DNA of 64,000 nt from an uncultured Muribaculaceae bacterium. Lineage in GTDB: Bacteria; Bacteroidota; Bacteroidia; Bacteroidales; Muribaculaceae. Below the pieces are notes generated by a model. That model did no database searches, had not been told where the DNA came from, and saw only the letters and a list, made by a program, of their open reading frames with translations. The stretch spans positions 64,156 to 128,155 of the forward strand of contig CAJTME010000004.1 of assembly GCA_910577315.1 (NCBI GenBank), in the 5' to 3' direction. The translations under genes were made by a program, and so were the position numbers. Of the stretch, positions 15,876 to 24,961 are shown piece by piece. The first letter of the stretch is position 1; each line of letters opens with the position of its first letter.

Positions 15876-16991
15876 ATGCGCCTCATAACCCTTGCCATCC
15901 ACACGTATGACCGAGCTGTGGCCGTCCGTATGCTCCTCGAGGCCGAGGGGATTCCTGTTACATTGCAGAACGTCAATCTTGAACAGCCCGAAGTTTCATC
16001 GGGTGTGAGAGTCCGTATTCCTGAGCACGACCTTCCGCTTGCATTGCGCATAGTCGAAAACCCTGACATTTTCAGCGGGGCGGTTGCCAATGCCTGTACC
16101 CCGACTTCCCACCGCACCATCCTGGTGCCGACGGATTTCAGTGAATATTCGCTGAACGCCGCACGTGCGGCGATACGCCTGGCCGCAGCCCGAAAGGCAG
16201 ATCTTGCCTTTATCCATGCCTATATTGACCCGCGCATGTCGGGGTCGGTGCAGCTCAGCGACAATCTTACGTATGATGTAGCTGAAACCGAAGCGACCGA
16301 ACATCTGATTGCCGCAGCCAATGGACAGATGGCGAAGTTCGCTGAATCGCTGCGCGCGATGATGAAAAGCGGCGAGCTTCCGATGGCGCGTTTTTCCACT
16401 GATGTGGTGGAAGGTGTGCCGGAGGAGGCGATAATAAATTCAGCTAAGGAAAAGGCACCATATCTTGTTGTGATGGGTACCCGCGCGGCTGAACGCAAAG
16501 AGAAGGATTTGATTGGCAGTGTAACGGCCGAGGTTCTTGACGACTGCCGGTTTTCGGTGCTGACAGTGCCTGAAGTCGTAAGGCCCGATGACTGCCAGTC
16601 GCCACGCAGCATACTGTTTTTCAGCAATCTTGACCAGGAAGACATAATAGCGATGGATACGCTCTACCGCTATTTCCCCGAATCCCATTCAAACGTTACG
16701 ATAGTGCATGTGCCCCTGCGCAACCGATTCACCGACAGAACAGCCGGACGCTCGGCGCTTGCCCTCAGCGAATATTGCCGCAAGACGTTCAGTCACTTCA
16801 CTTTCAAAAGTGTGCCGGTAACGCCGAAAAATGCCGTTCAGGAGCTTGAAAAGTTGCAGTCGGAGCACAGCTATGACCTTATCGTGGTGCCGAACCGGCG
16901 CCGCAATGCGCTGGTGAGGATGTTCAGTCCCACGTTGGCCCATAGGATTCTGTTCCAGGCCGATGTGCCGATGCTGGTCATCCCGGTGTGA
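15876..16991 (+). CDS. DUF2007-type domain fused to tandem universal stress protein domains
   Basis: 371 residues from the ATG at 15876 (the open frame extends 24 codons upstream, but that stretch reads like noncoding). Residues ~1-65 resemble the small signal-transducing DUF2007 domain (IHTYDRAVAVRMLLEAEGIPV…). A first Usp domain (~75-235) starts LVPTDFSEYSLNAARAAIRLA and has a GTRAAERKEKDLIGS loop like the ATP-binding G2xG9xG(S/T) motif. A second Usp-like domain (~245-371) starts SILFFSNLDQEDI and ends VPMLVIPV; it lacks a clear nucleotide loop. Function unknown beyond stress or nucleotide signalling. It is convergent with trkH, 12 bases apart. Confidence 0.8.
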   Translation: MRLITLAIHTYDRAVAVRMLLEAEGIPVTLQNVNLEQPEVSSGVRVRIPEHDLPLALRIVENPDIFSGAVANACTPTSHRTILVPTDFSEYSLNAARAAIRLAAARKADLAFIHAYIDPRMSGSVQLSDNLTYDVAETEATEHLIAAANGQMAKFAESLRAMMKSGELPMARFSTDVVEGVPEEAIINSAKEKAPYLVVMGTRAAERKEKDLIGSVTAEVLDDCRFSVLTVPEVVRPDDCQSPRSILFFSNLDQEDIIAMDTLYRYFPESHSNVTIVHVPLRNRFTDRTAGRSALALSEYCRKTFSHFTFKSVPVTPKNAVQELEKLQSEHSYDLIVVPNRRRNALVRMFSPTLAHRILFQADVPMLVIPV

Positions 16992-17003
16992 TACCGCTGG
17001 CTC

Positions 17004-18464
17004 TTATTTCCAGAACGGACGGGTGAAGAGCAGCAGGATGGTGAAGACCTCAAGACGCCCGGTCAGCATCAAGAACGATAGAATCCATTTGGCAGCATCA
17101 GGAACGATGGTGAAATCTTCGCCATACCCAGTAAGGGAAGCTCCGATGCCGGTGTTGCAGATGCACGAGAACGAGGAGAAGAACGAATCGACCGGCGGAA
17201 GTCCGAGAAATGACATGGCCGTTCCCCCGCCGACAATCAGCAGGATGAACAGGCAGAGGAATGCCACAACCTTGTTTACAAGGCCTTGGTTTACGATTGC
17301 GCCATTCACTTTCACTGACAGAATGGCGTTGGGATGGATGCATTGTTTCAAGGCATTGCTAAGGTAACGCTTGAGGTAAAGCAGCCTGTCGATTTTTGCT
17401 CCGCCGCTGGTCGAGCCGGCACATCCGCCCGAAAACATCATCATGAATGTTAGGGCAAGAACGAAGGGTTCCCACATCGTGAACCCGGGCGCGATATAGC
17501 CCGTGGAGGTGATTGTGGATATTACCTGGAACACAGGCAGCAGCGAGAGCTCCCTCCAGGATGAAATGTCGCCCTTAATGATGCGGGCCACAATAAACAT
17601 GAGTGAGAAAACAAGAATCGCGCCAAGGTAGATGCGCACGATTTCGTCGGCCTTGACTTGACGCCAGCGTCCAAGCACCACCTTGTAAATCATTGCGAAA
17701 TTCATACCGCCAAGCAGCATGAAAATCCCCGTCACAACCAGCACATAGTCAGACTGGAATTCGCCTATCGAGCCGGCGCGTGATGAGAAACCGCCGGTGG
17801 ACAGTGTGCCGAAAGCGTGACAGATGCTGTCGAACAGATCCATCGGTCCCATCCACAGCAACACCATCATTATGAATGTCAAGGCAATATACAGCCCCCA
17901 CAGGGCCATTGCCGTCTGGCTTATGCGCGGGCGCAGCTTGTCGTGGGTGATGCCGGTAACTTCGGCGTTGAACATCTGCATGCCGCCGGCGGTGTTTAGC
18001 GCCGGTATTATAGCCAACGTGAAAAGTATGATTCCCATACCGCCCAGCCATTGCATCAGCGCCTGCCATATCACCATACCGTGACTCATGCTTGACACGG
18101 GAAAGGCCAGGGTGGTGGCGCCGGTGGTGGTAAAGGCTGACATGGCCTCGAAGAATGCGCTGCTGAGCCCTACGGGAGTGGCGCAGAACATGAATGGAAT
18201 CATGCCGAACAGCGAAAACACAATCCATACCGAGGCAGTAAGCAAAAAGCCTTCGCGCTTGCCCATAAATGTCGAGCGCGGCCTGACTTTCCACAATCCG
18301 AACCCGGCACATGCGGTGATTGCGGCCGTGGCAGCCAAAATTTCCCAGTCGCTTTCGCCGTAAATCAGCGCTGTTATGACGGGTACAATCATAAACATGG
18401 CCTCAAGCATGGTGAGGCCGCCGATTATACGCAGGAGCATGCGGAAGTTTATTTTCTTGCGCAT
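17004..18464 (-). CDS. trkH: Trk-type potassium uptake channel subunit TrkH
   Basis: 486-residue polytopic membrane protein. The four pore loops carry recognisable filter segments: TTTGATT, GTLSTGGFSS, TSTGY and CNTGIGAS. It forms the K+ channel gated by the TrkA ring encoded 9 bases upstream. The dxs-trkA-trkH order suggests that all are read from the promoter near 21900. Residues MRKKINFR give a positive-inside N-terminus. Confidence 0.95.
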   Translation of the reverse strand: MRKKINFRMLLRIIGGLTMLEAMFMIVPVITALIYGESDWEILAATAAITACAGFGLWKVRPRSTFMGKREGFLLTASVWIVFSLFGMIPFMFCATPVGLSSAFFEAMSAFTTTGATTLAFPVSSMSHGMVIWQALMQWLGGMGIILFTLAIIPALNTAGGMQMFNAEVTGITHDKLRPRISQTAMALWGLYIALTFIMMVLLWMGPMDLFDSICHAFGTLSTGGFSSRAGSIGEFQSDYVLVVTGIFMLLGGMNFAMIYKVVLGRWRQVKADEIVRIYLGAILVFSLMFIVARIIKGDISSWRELSLLPVFQVISTITSTGYIAPGFTMWEPFVLALTFMMMFSGGCAGSTSGGAKIDRLLYLKRYLSNALKQCIHPNAILSVKVNGAIVNQGLVNKVVAFLCLFILLIVGGGTAMSFLGLPPVDSFFSSFSCICNTGIGASLTGYGEDFTIVPDAAKWILSFLMLTGRLEVFTILLLFTRPFWK

Positions 18465-18473
18465 TGGATTCTC

Positions 18474-19808
18474 TTATGTGAAAAGTCGTTCTACTTTATG
18501 AAGGGCTCCGGTCAGACAGAATACCAGGACTTTATCGCCGGGTTCGAAGCGGGTGCCACCAGTGACAAGCATTCCCTTGTTGTCGCGGATGAGGGCAGCG
18601 AGAGTCATGTTGCGGTCAAGGTGTAGGTCCTTTACGGCAGCACGTGTTATTTTCGCACCGGGACGCACCTCAAGCTCGGCAACTTCGGCGTCGGTGAGGG
18701 CAAGGCATTTCGATGTCGAGGCATCGGCGTCGAGCAACAGCTGGAATATAGAGCTTGTGGCAAGAAGCTTTTTGTTGATTACCGTGCCTATGCCGAGTTC
18801 CTCGGCCTGCTGGATAAACTGTATGTCCTCAACTTCGGCAATGCTTTTTTTCACGCCGTGTTCCTTGGCCGACAAGGTGGTGAGAATGTTCGATTCGCTG
18901 CTGGGCGACAGGGCGATGAAGGCATCACATTCGTCAATGCCGGCTTCGAGGAGAACCTCTGGGTCGCGGGCGTCGCCGTGGATGATGTCGGCGTCGGGAC
19001 ACTTCTCGGGAAGCGCAGCGCATACCTCGCGGCTGTTGTCGATGATGGTGCAGTGGAAGCGGTCGCCGGCCATGTCGGTCATGCGTATCGCTATTTTGCT
19101 TCCCCCCATTATCAGAACTTTCTTTATGCGGCGCTTTACCTTGCCGCAGAGGGTGATGAGGTCATCGACGTGGTCGCGCGTGGCGGTGATGTACAGCACG
19201 TCTCCCGCGAGCATGCGGTCGTCGCCGCGAGGAATGATGGTCTCGTGGTTGCGCCGTATGGCCGATACGTGGAAATTGCCAGTTGTCGAGGCAAATTCCT
19301 TGAGCTGCATTCCGGCCAGGGGGGCATTCTCGCGGATGCGGACCCCGACAAGGATAATCTGTCCTTCGTGAAGTTCAAACCAGTTGCGCACCCATGAATG
19401 TTTCAGGGATGTTATGATTTCCTTGGCGGCAAGATACTCGGGATATATGAGGCGGTCCACGCCCATGCGTTTCATGGCATCCTTGTTGGCGGGATCCATG
19501 AAGCCATAGTGCGACACCCGCGCCACGGTCATCTTGGCGCCGAGGCTCTTGGCGATGGAGCATGCCACGAGGTTGGTGCTCTCGTGGGGTGTCACGGCGA
19601 TGAACAGGTCGGCGTGGCCCGCGCGGGCGTCTTTCTGTGCGAAAAATGACGTGGGGCTGCCCTTTACGGTCATCAGGTTGTAGGATGAGTCGAGCATGTC
19701 GAGCCGCTCGGCATTGTCGTCAATCACGATGATGTCCTGCTCCTCGTAGGACAGGAGTTTTGCCAAATGTGTTCCAACTTCGCCGGAGCCGGCTATGACT
19801 ATTCTCAT
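18474..19808 (-). CDS. trkA: Trk potassium transport regulatory subunit TrkA
   Basis: 444 residues with two RCK units: a first Rossmann domain MRIVIAGSGEVGTHLAKLL (1-19) and a TrkA_C domain, then a second KKVLIMGGSKIAIRMTDM unit near residue 225 and its TrkA_C. It binds NAD(H)/ATP and gates TrkH. The second nucleotide loop (GGSKIA) is less canonical than the first, as usual. The ATG at 19808 overlaps the dxs stop by 4 bases; the longer frame upstream is out-of-frame dxs sequence. Confidence 0.95.
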   Translation of the reverse strand: MRIVIAGSGEVGTHLAKLLSYEEQDIIVIDDNAERLDMLDSSYNLMTVKGSPTSFFAQKDARAGHADLFIAVTPHESTNLVACSIAKSLGAKMTVARVSHYGFMDPANKDAMKRMGVDRLIYPEYLAAKEIITSLKHSWVRNWFELHEGQIILVGVRIRENAPLAGMQLKEFASTTGNFHVSAIRRNHETIIPRGDDRMLAGDVLYITATRDHVDDLITLCGKVKRRIKKVLIMGGSKIAIRMTDMAGDRFHCTIIDNSREVCAALPEKCPDADIIHGDARDPEVLLEAGIDECDAFIALSPSSESNILTTLSAKEHGVKKSIAEVEDIQFIQQAEELGIGTVINKKLLATSSIFQLLLDADASTSKCLALTDAEVAELEVRPGAKITRAAVKDLHLDRNMTLAALIRDNKGMLVTGGTRFEPGDKVLVFCLTGALHKVERLFT

Positions 19809-21730
19809 TCCTTGGCGTTTAGGATTGCTTTTACAATGGCGTCGGTGTCGAATCCGCACAGATGGCGGAGCTGGGCCGGAGTGCCTTGCGTAACGAATTT
19901 GTCGGGGATGCCGAGGCGTGTGATTCGCGGTGAATGTCCGTTGGCCGTCATCCATTCGGCGACTGCGCCGCCCAGACCTCCGTTCACGCTGCCGTCCTCG
20001 ACAGTGACAATCGGACAGCCTTTCGCGGCAACCTCCTGCAATATGTTCTCGTCAATGGGCTTCAGGAATACCATGTCGTAGTGGGCTGCATCGACGCCTT
20101 CCGCAACTGCTTTTGCCACCGCATCGGCAACGTCGGGGCCGACAGTGCCGATTGACAGAACGGCCACTTGATTTCCGTCGCGCAGGCGGCGTCCCTTGCC
20201 AATCTCCACCTCGTTCATGGGTGTGCGCCAGTCAATCATGCGGCCTCCGCCACGGGGATAGCGTATGGCGAAGGGACCGTGCTTGCCGAGCGAGGCGGTA
20301 TACATCAGGTCGCGCATTGCGGCTTCGTCGGCCGGTGCGGAAACAATGATGTTGGGAATCGAGCGCAGATAGGCCATGTCGAGGGCTCCGTGGTGGGTCA
20401 TGCCGTCTTCGCCGACAAGGCCGGCGCGGTCGATGCAGAATACCACAGGCAAGCGCTGGATTGCGACATCGTGGATTATATGGTCATAGCCGCGCTGGAG
20501 GAAGCTCGAATAGATGGCTGTAAAGGGAATCATGCCTTCCTTGGCAAGACCTCCGGCAAATGTAACGGCGTGTCCCTCGGATATGCCGACATCGAACACA
20601 CGGTCGGGCATCGCAGCCTGCATTATCGACATTGAGGTGCCTGAGGGCATGGCGGCGGTTATTCCGACTATTTTCGGATTGGCTTTTGCGAGCTCAAGCA
20701 GGGTCTCGCCGAAAACGTCCTGGAATTTTGGAGGATGGGGTGCCGAGGCGGGTTTGTCGCATGCGCGGCGCCCCGTGGAGGGATCGAATTTGCCCGGGGC
20801 ATGCCATTTGGCCGGATCGGCCTCGGCAGGGGCGTATCCTTTGCCCTTTATGGTGCGCAGGTGCAGGATGCGTGGGCCGTCCATGTCGCGGATGTCGGTC
20901 AGCACTCTCACAATCTTTATCACGTCGTGTCCGTCAAACGGGCCGAAATAGCGAATGTTGAGCCCCTCGAAGATGTTTTGCTCGCGCACGATGAGCGATT
21001 TCAGGCTGTTGTTGAAACGCATGATCGCTCCACGACCGCGCTCGCTGACGAGATGGAGTTTGTGCAGACCCTTGTAGAGGCGGTAGCGCCAGCGATTGTA
21101 GCCCGGCGAGGTGGTGAGGTGGGCGAGATATGAGTTGAGCGAGCCTACGTTGCGGTCAATCGACATGTCGTTGTCGTTGAGCACGATGAGCAGGTTGTTA
21201 GGGGTGTTGGCGGCATTGTTTATGCCTTCGAATGCGAGGCCTCCGCTCACTGAGGCATCGCCGATGATGGCGACCACGTTGCGCTTCTCGTCGGCCAGGC
21301 GTGTGGCCACGGCCATGCCGAGAGCTGCGGATATGGAGTTTGAGGCGTGTCCCGCCGTGAACGTGTCATACTCGCTCTCATCTGGGTTGGGGAAACCGCT
21401 GAGGCCGCCGAGAGTGCGGTTCGTCGAGAAGCGGTCGCGCCGCCCGGTGAGCAGTTTATGGCCGTAGGCCTGATGGCCCACGTCCCACACGAGACGGTCG
21501 TGGGGAGTGTCGAAAACATAGTGCAGGGCAACCGTCAGCTCGACGGCACCCATGCTGGACGCGAAGTGACCGGGATTGCCGGAGCAGGCCTCTATAAGGA
21601 ATTCCCTTATTTCGCGGCACACCTGCGGGAGGTCGGTCACCGGCAGTTTGCGAAGGTCGGCCGGCGAATTTATAGAATCAAGCAAGCGCGGAGCCTTCAC
21701 TTCATTTGCGGTTTTTGTCATTGCGGACAT
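19805..21730 (-). CDS. dxs: 1-deoxy-D-xylulose-5-phosphate synthase
   Basis: Thiamine-diphosphate enzyme that joins pyruvate and glyceraldehyde-3-phosphate in the first step of the MEP isoprenoid route. 641 residues from ATG 21730 (an ATG at 21721 is also possible). Signatures: GNPGHFASSMGAVELTVALHYVF, the ThDP-binding IGDASVSGGLAFEGIN and LNDNDMSIDRNVG, and GLVGEDGMTHHGA in the pyrimidine-binding domain. The glyceraldehyde-phosphate substrate comes from Fba/TpiA. It overlaps a small membrane ORF upstream by about 29 bases and trkA downstream by 4. Confidence 0.96.
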   Translation of the reverse strand: MSAMTKTANEVKAPRLLDSINSPADLRKLPVTDLPQVCREIREFLIEACSGNPGHFASSMGAVELTVALHYVFDTPHDRLVWDVGHQAYGHKLLTGRRDRFSTNRTLGGLSGFPNPDESEYDTFTAGHASNSISAALGMAVATRLADEKRNVVAIIGDASVSGGLAFEGINNAANTPNNLLIVLNDNDMSIDRNVGSLNSYLAHLTTSPGYNRWRYRLYKGLHKLHLVSERGRGAIMRFNNSLKSLIVREQNIFEGLNIRYFGPFDGHDVIKIVRVLTDIRDMDGPRILHLRTIKGKGYAPAEADPAKWHAPGKFDPSTGRRACDKPASAPHPPKFQDVFGETLLELAKANPKIVGITAAMPSGTSMSIMQAAMPDRVFDVGISEGHAVTFAGGLAKEGMIPFTAIYSSFLQRGYDHIIHDVAIQRLPVVFCIDRAGLVGEDGMTHHGALDMAYLRSIPNIIVSAPADEAAMRDLMYTASLGKHGPFAIRYPRGGGRMIDWRTPMNEVEIGKGRRLRDGNQVAVLSIGTVGPDVADAVAKAVAEGVDAAHYDMVFLKPIDENILQEVAAKGCPIVTVEDGSVNGGLGGAVAEWMTANGHSPRITRLGIPDKFVTQGTPAQLRHLCGFDTDAIVKAILNAKE

Positions 21731-21887
21731 ATTTTTTATAAACCGGAACAAAAACGATGATGGCCGACGCAACAATTACAAACGCGAGATAGGGCGTGAA
21801 CCGTGGCGTTGACGCGACAAGTATCCCGACTGTCGCGGCCCATGCCACGAACAGCAATACAAATCTTATGATAACGGATGTCTTCAT
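21702..21887 (-). CDS. Small two-helix membrane protein overlapping dxs
   Basis: 61 residues from the ATG at 21887 (a GTG lies one codon upstream). Two hydrophobic segments, IIRFVLLFVAWAATVGILVA (~5-24) and YLAFVIVASAIIVFVPVY (~32-49), are followed by a very basic tail KKYVRNDKNRK. The -7 box ends only 6-13 bases from the start, so the mRNA would be leaderless or nearly so. The 3' end overlaps the dxs start. The family is not recognised; the hydrophobic pattern and basic tail argue for a real protein. Confidence 0.55.
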   Translation of the reverse strand: MKTSVIIRFVLLFVAWAATVGILVASTPRFTPYLAFVIVASAIIVFVPVYKKYVRNDKNRK

Positions 21888-21892
21888 CACTG

Positions 21893-21924
21893 CAAAGTTA
21901 ATAAACTTTCAGCAACATTACAAA
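21893..21924 (-). promoter_or_regulatory. Promoter of the small membrane ORF-dxs-trkA-trkH operon
   Basis: Minus strand: TTTG (21921-21924), 20-base spacer, TAACTTTG (21893-21900), a near-ideal match. The -33 box is part of the T-tract of the preceding terminator, and transcription would begin at or next to the small ORF's start codon. Confidence 0.8.
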
Positions 21925-21962
21925 AAAACGAGCGCAAGGGCTTGAAAATGTCCTTGCGCTCG
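21922..21962 (-). terminator. Intrinsic terminator after the S9 peptidase gene
   Basis: Perfect 11-bp stem CGAGCGCAAGG (21929-21939) with CCTTGCGCTCG (21952-21962), then seven T on the minus strand. Confidence 0.9.
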
Positions 21963-21985
21963 ATGGCTTTCAGTAGAGTATGAGT

Positions 21986-24100
21986 TTATTTCTCGTCTTT
22001 CAGCCAGCGGTCGAACCAGCGGAAGAAGAGACGCTGCCACATCACGGCGTTCTGGGGCTTGAGAATCCAGTGGTTTTCGTCAGGATAGATGACCATTTCG
22101 GCGGGAATACCGCGGAGTTTGGCGGCATTGAAGGCCGACATGCCCTGGGAGGCGAGGATGCGGTAGTCGAGTTCGCCGTGGGAAATCATGATGGGGGTGT
22201 CCCATTTGTCGACGAAGCGGTGGGGCGATTTGGCGAAGGTGCGCTGGGCGGCGGCGTTGTCCTTGTCCCAGTAGGCTCCGCCCATGTCCCAATTGGCAAA
22301 CCACATTTCTTCAGTTTCGAGATACTGGGCCTCGGTGTTGAAGATTCCGGCATGGGCGAGGAAGGCTGCGAAGCGTCCCTCGTGGTTGCCGGCGAGCCAG
22401 TAGGTCGAGAAGCCGCCGTAGCTGGCGCCGGTTGCGCCGACATGCTTGGCATCGATGTAGGGTTCCTGTTTCATGTAGTCGATGGCGCTGAGATAGTCGC
22501 GCATGTTCTGGCCGGGATAGTCCTTGGAAATCTGTTCTTCCCATTCAGTGCCGAAGCCGGGAACGCCGCGGCGGTTGGGCAGGATGACGATGTAGCCGTT
22601 GGAACCCATGAGGGCAAAGTTCCAGCGGTAGCTCCATGCCTGGCTGACCGACGACTGCGGGCCGCCCTGGAGGTAGAGGATGGCGGGGTATTTCTTGGCT
22701 GCGTCGAAGTGGGGGGGATAGACAACCCAGGTGAGCATCTCCTTGCCGTCGGTGGTGGGCACCATGCGCTTTTCGACGGTGGGCATTGTGAGCTGGGCGA
22801 AAATTGAGCCGTTCACGTCGGTAAGCTGCTTGACGTCAATCTTGTTTTTCTTGCCCTTGGCAACGCTGAACACCTCGTTGGGGCGCAGCATAGAGTGATT
22901 CATTGTCACGACGGTCTTCTCGTCGACGGGCGACAGGGAGGTGAAGTCGGCCACGGCATCGGTGAGGGCGGTGACGGCATGCGACTTGAGGTCGATTTCA
23001 AAAACGGGGGCTATGCCCTGATGGTAGGCAATGAACCAGAGGGATTTCGACGAGGGGTTCCATGCAAATTCCTCGATGGTGTAGTCCCACTCGGTGGTGA
23101 GGTCGGTTTTCTCGCCGGTGGCCATGTTCATCACGAAGAGGCGGTTTTTGTCGGCTTCATATCCGTCGCGCTCCATGCTGAGCCAGGCCATGTACTGACC
23201 GTCGGGCGAGAAGGCGGGGCAGGTGTCGTAGCCCATCATTCCCTCGGTGAGATTCTTGGTGGTCTTCGAGGCGAAGTCATAGAGGTAGAGGTCTGAGTTG
23301 GTGGAGATGGCGTATTCGAGACCTGTTTTCTTGCGGGAAGTGTAGACGAGGCCGTTGCCGTCGGGAGTCCAGGCAAATGACTCGATGCCGCCAAAGGGTT
23401 TCATGGGCGATTCGTAGGGCTCGCCGTCCATGATGTCGACCACGTCGGTGATTTTAGAGCCGTCGAAGTTGCCGACGAAGGGGTGGGGAATCTCGGTGAC
23501 CCATTCATCCCAGTGCTTGTACATGAGGTCGTCGAGGACGCGGCCTGTGGCCTGAGGCAGGTCGGGATATATGTCGGCGGCGGTGCGGGCATATTTAACG
23601 GAGCCTATCATCACAATCTTCGACTGGTCGGGCGAGAAGAGGAAGCCAGCGATGCCGCCCTCGTGCTGCGAAATCTGCACGCGGGCTGAGCCGTCGGCGT
23701 TCATGGCCCACAGCTGGGGATTGCCGTCGGCGTCGGGATAGAGGAAGGCGATGCGGCGTCCGCCGTCAATCCACACGGCTGAGTTCTCGCTCTTGGGGGT
23801 GGTGGTGATACGGGTCTGGGCGGAGCCGTCGAGGTTCATCACCCAAAGCTCGCGGTTCGACTTGTTTTGGGGAACGCTCTCGTATGAGATGCCGTAAAGC
23901 ACCTGTTTGCCGTCGGGCGACACCTTCGGCTCGCTCACGCGGCCCAGAGCCTCGAGGGCATCGATGTCAAAAATTCCGGTGGCGCTGTGGAAATCGGGGC
24001 GCTCGATGATCGGAGCCTCGGTTTCGGCGGCATTGGCGGCCGCGGCTGTCATCAGCAGGGCGGTGGCGCTCATTGTCAGGGTTTTTGAAAGATTGCTCAT
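21986..24100 (-). CDS. Secreted S9 family prolyl-oligopeptidase-like dipeptidyl peptidase
   Basis: 704 residues. A signal peptide (MSNLSKTLTMSATALLMTAAAANA) exports it to the periplasm. Residues ~40-420 are a beta-propeller of WD40-like PD40 repeats (…SPDGKQVLYGIS, FSPDQSKIVMIG, WTPDGNGLVYTS). Residues ~440-704 are the alpha/beta-hydrolase: predicted triad Ser560 (GASYGGF), Asp645 (GELDYRI) and His677 (DENHWI). Length and the GELDYR motif are closest to bacterial DPP5-type enzymes known from Porphyromonas (family knowledge), which release dipeptides from oligopeptides. It lies 13 bases after yigZ and is probably co-transcribed with it. Confidence 0.9.
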   Translation of the reverse strand: MSNLSKTLTMSATALLMTAAAANAAETEAPIIERPDFHSATGIFDIDALEALGRVSEPKVSPDGKQVLYGISYESVPQNKSNRELWVMNLDGSAQTRITTTPKSENSAVWIDGGRRIAFLYPDADGNPQLWAMNADGSARVQISQHEGGIAGFLFSPDQSKIVMIGSVKYARTAADIYPDLPQATGRVLDDLMYKHWDEWVTEIPHPFVGNFDGSKITDVVDIMDGEPYESPMKPFGGIESFAWTPDGNGLVYTSRKKTGLEYAISTNSDLYLYDFASKTTKNLTEGMMGYDTCPAFSPDGQYMAWLSMERDGYEADKNRLFVMNMATGEKTDLTTEWDYTIEEFAWNPSSKSLWFIAYHQGIAPVFEIDLKSHAVTALTDAVADFTSLSPVDEKTVVTMNHSMLRPNEVFSVAKGKKNKIDVKQLTDVNGSIFAQLTMPTVEKRMVPTTDGKEMLTWVVYPPHFDAAKKYPAILYLQGGPQSSVSQAWSYRWNFALMGSNGYIVILPNRRGVPGFGTEWEEQISKDYPGQNMRDYLSAIDYMKQEPYIDAKHVGATGASYGGFSTYWLAGNHEGRFAAFLAHAGIFNTEAQYLETEEMWFANWDMGGAYWDKDNAAAQRTFAKSPHRFVDKWDTPIMISHGELDYRILASQGMSAFNAAKLRGIPAEMVIYPDENHWILKPQNAVMWQRLFFRWFDRWLKDEK

Positions 24101-24113
24101 TATTAATATTGAA

Positions 24114-24722
24114 TTAGTCTGTTTGGTCTTGTTTCAGGGTGACGCCGTCGATGTCGGCGAGGCGCCGGCGGTAGCTGTCGGCACGATCGCGCTCAACGCG
24201 CAGGGTCATCGTGCAGGTGTTGTCGAAAATTGAGCTTACCATCTCTACGCCCTCGCCACGGGTGAGCTTCATCACCTCGTTCATGGCCATATAGGGGTAG
24301 GAGAACGTTATCAGCTCCGTTTCGTGAAGCTCGACGATGGTCGCTGAGTCGAGGGCGTCGCGGGCGGCTTGGCGGTAGGCCACGATGAGTCCCGACGTGC
24401 CGAGCTTTATGCCGCCGAAATATCGCACCACGGCCACCAGCACGTTGGTCAGTTCCAGCGAGTTTATTTGGCCAAGGATGGGCTTGCCGGCGGTGCCCGA
24501 CGGCTCGCCGTTGTCGTTGGCCCGGAAGTCGGTGCGGTCGGCGCCGAGCATGTAGGCCCAGCACACATGGCGCGCGTCGAAATACTTCTTGCTAAGTTCG
24601 GCCACCTTGGCCTTCACTTCGTCAACCGTCTCGACGGGGTAGGCGAAGGCAAGGAACTTGCTCCGCTTCTCGGTGAATACGGCCTCGGCAGGCGAGGTTA
24701 TTGTTTTATAGGTGTCCGACAT
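24114..24722 (-). CDS. yigZ: YigZ/IMPACT family protein
   Basis: 202 residues from ATG 24722. The N-terminal UPF0029 domain (FTEKRSKFLAFAYPV, ARHVCWAYMLG, ANDNGEPSGTAGKPIL, VVRYFGGIKLGTSGLI) is typical, and the C-terminal DUF1949-like domain follows (~140-202). The eukaryotic relative IMPACT regulates Gcn2; the bacterial role is unclear. It is expressed from a -7 box 25 bases upstream together with the S9 peptidase gene. Confidence 0.88.
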   Translation of the reverse strand: MSDTYKTITSPAEAVFTEKRSKFLAFAYPVETVDEVKAKVAELSKKYFDARHVCWAYMLGADRTDFRANDNGEPSGTAGKPILGQINSLELTNVLVAVVRYFGGIKLGTSGLIVAYRQAARDALDSATIVELHETELITFSYPYMAMNEVMKLTRGEGVEMVSSIFDNTCTMTLRVERDRADSYRRRLADIDGVTLKQDQTD

Positions 24723-24746
24723 AAGAAGTGACAATAATTAGCCTTG

Positions 24747-24754
24747 CAAAGATA
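24747..24754 (-). promoter_or_regulatory. Predicted -7 promoter box of yigZ
   Basis: TATCTTTG on the minus strand, 24 bases before the yigZ start. No clear -33 box at normal spacing. The rest of 24755-24898 holds no supported gene. Confidence 0.55.
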
Positions 24755-24898
24755 GTGAAAAAATATGACAGACCGTACCAATAATTCAAAAATCAAGGAT
24801 GGACAAATCAATATAATGTTTTAAACAAGTTCCGCATAGGAGAACAAACATATTGTCAATCCCACTCGATGTCGTCGGAGTGGTCGTGGATGAATTGG

Positions 24899-24938
24899 AA
24901 AAAAGTGGCTCCGCGCCGGGATTTTTCAGCGCGGAGCC
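24899..24938 (-). terminator. Intrinsic terminator after cydB
   Basis: GGCTCCGCGC (24907-24916) pairs with GCGCGGAGCC (24929-24938); the minus-strand tail is AC followed by six T. The stem is almost the same as the fba terminator. Confidence 0.85.
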
Positions 24939-24961
24939 ATTTTTGGCGAAAGATAGGGGGA

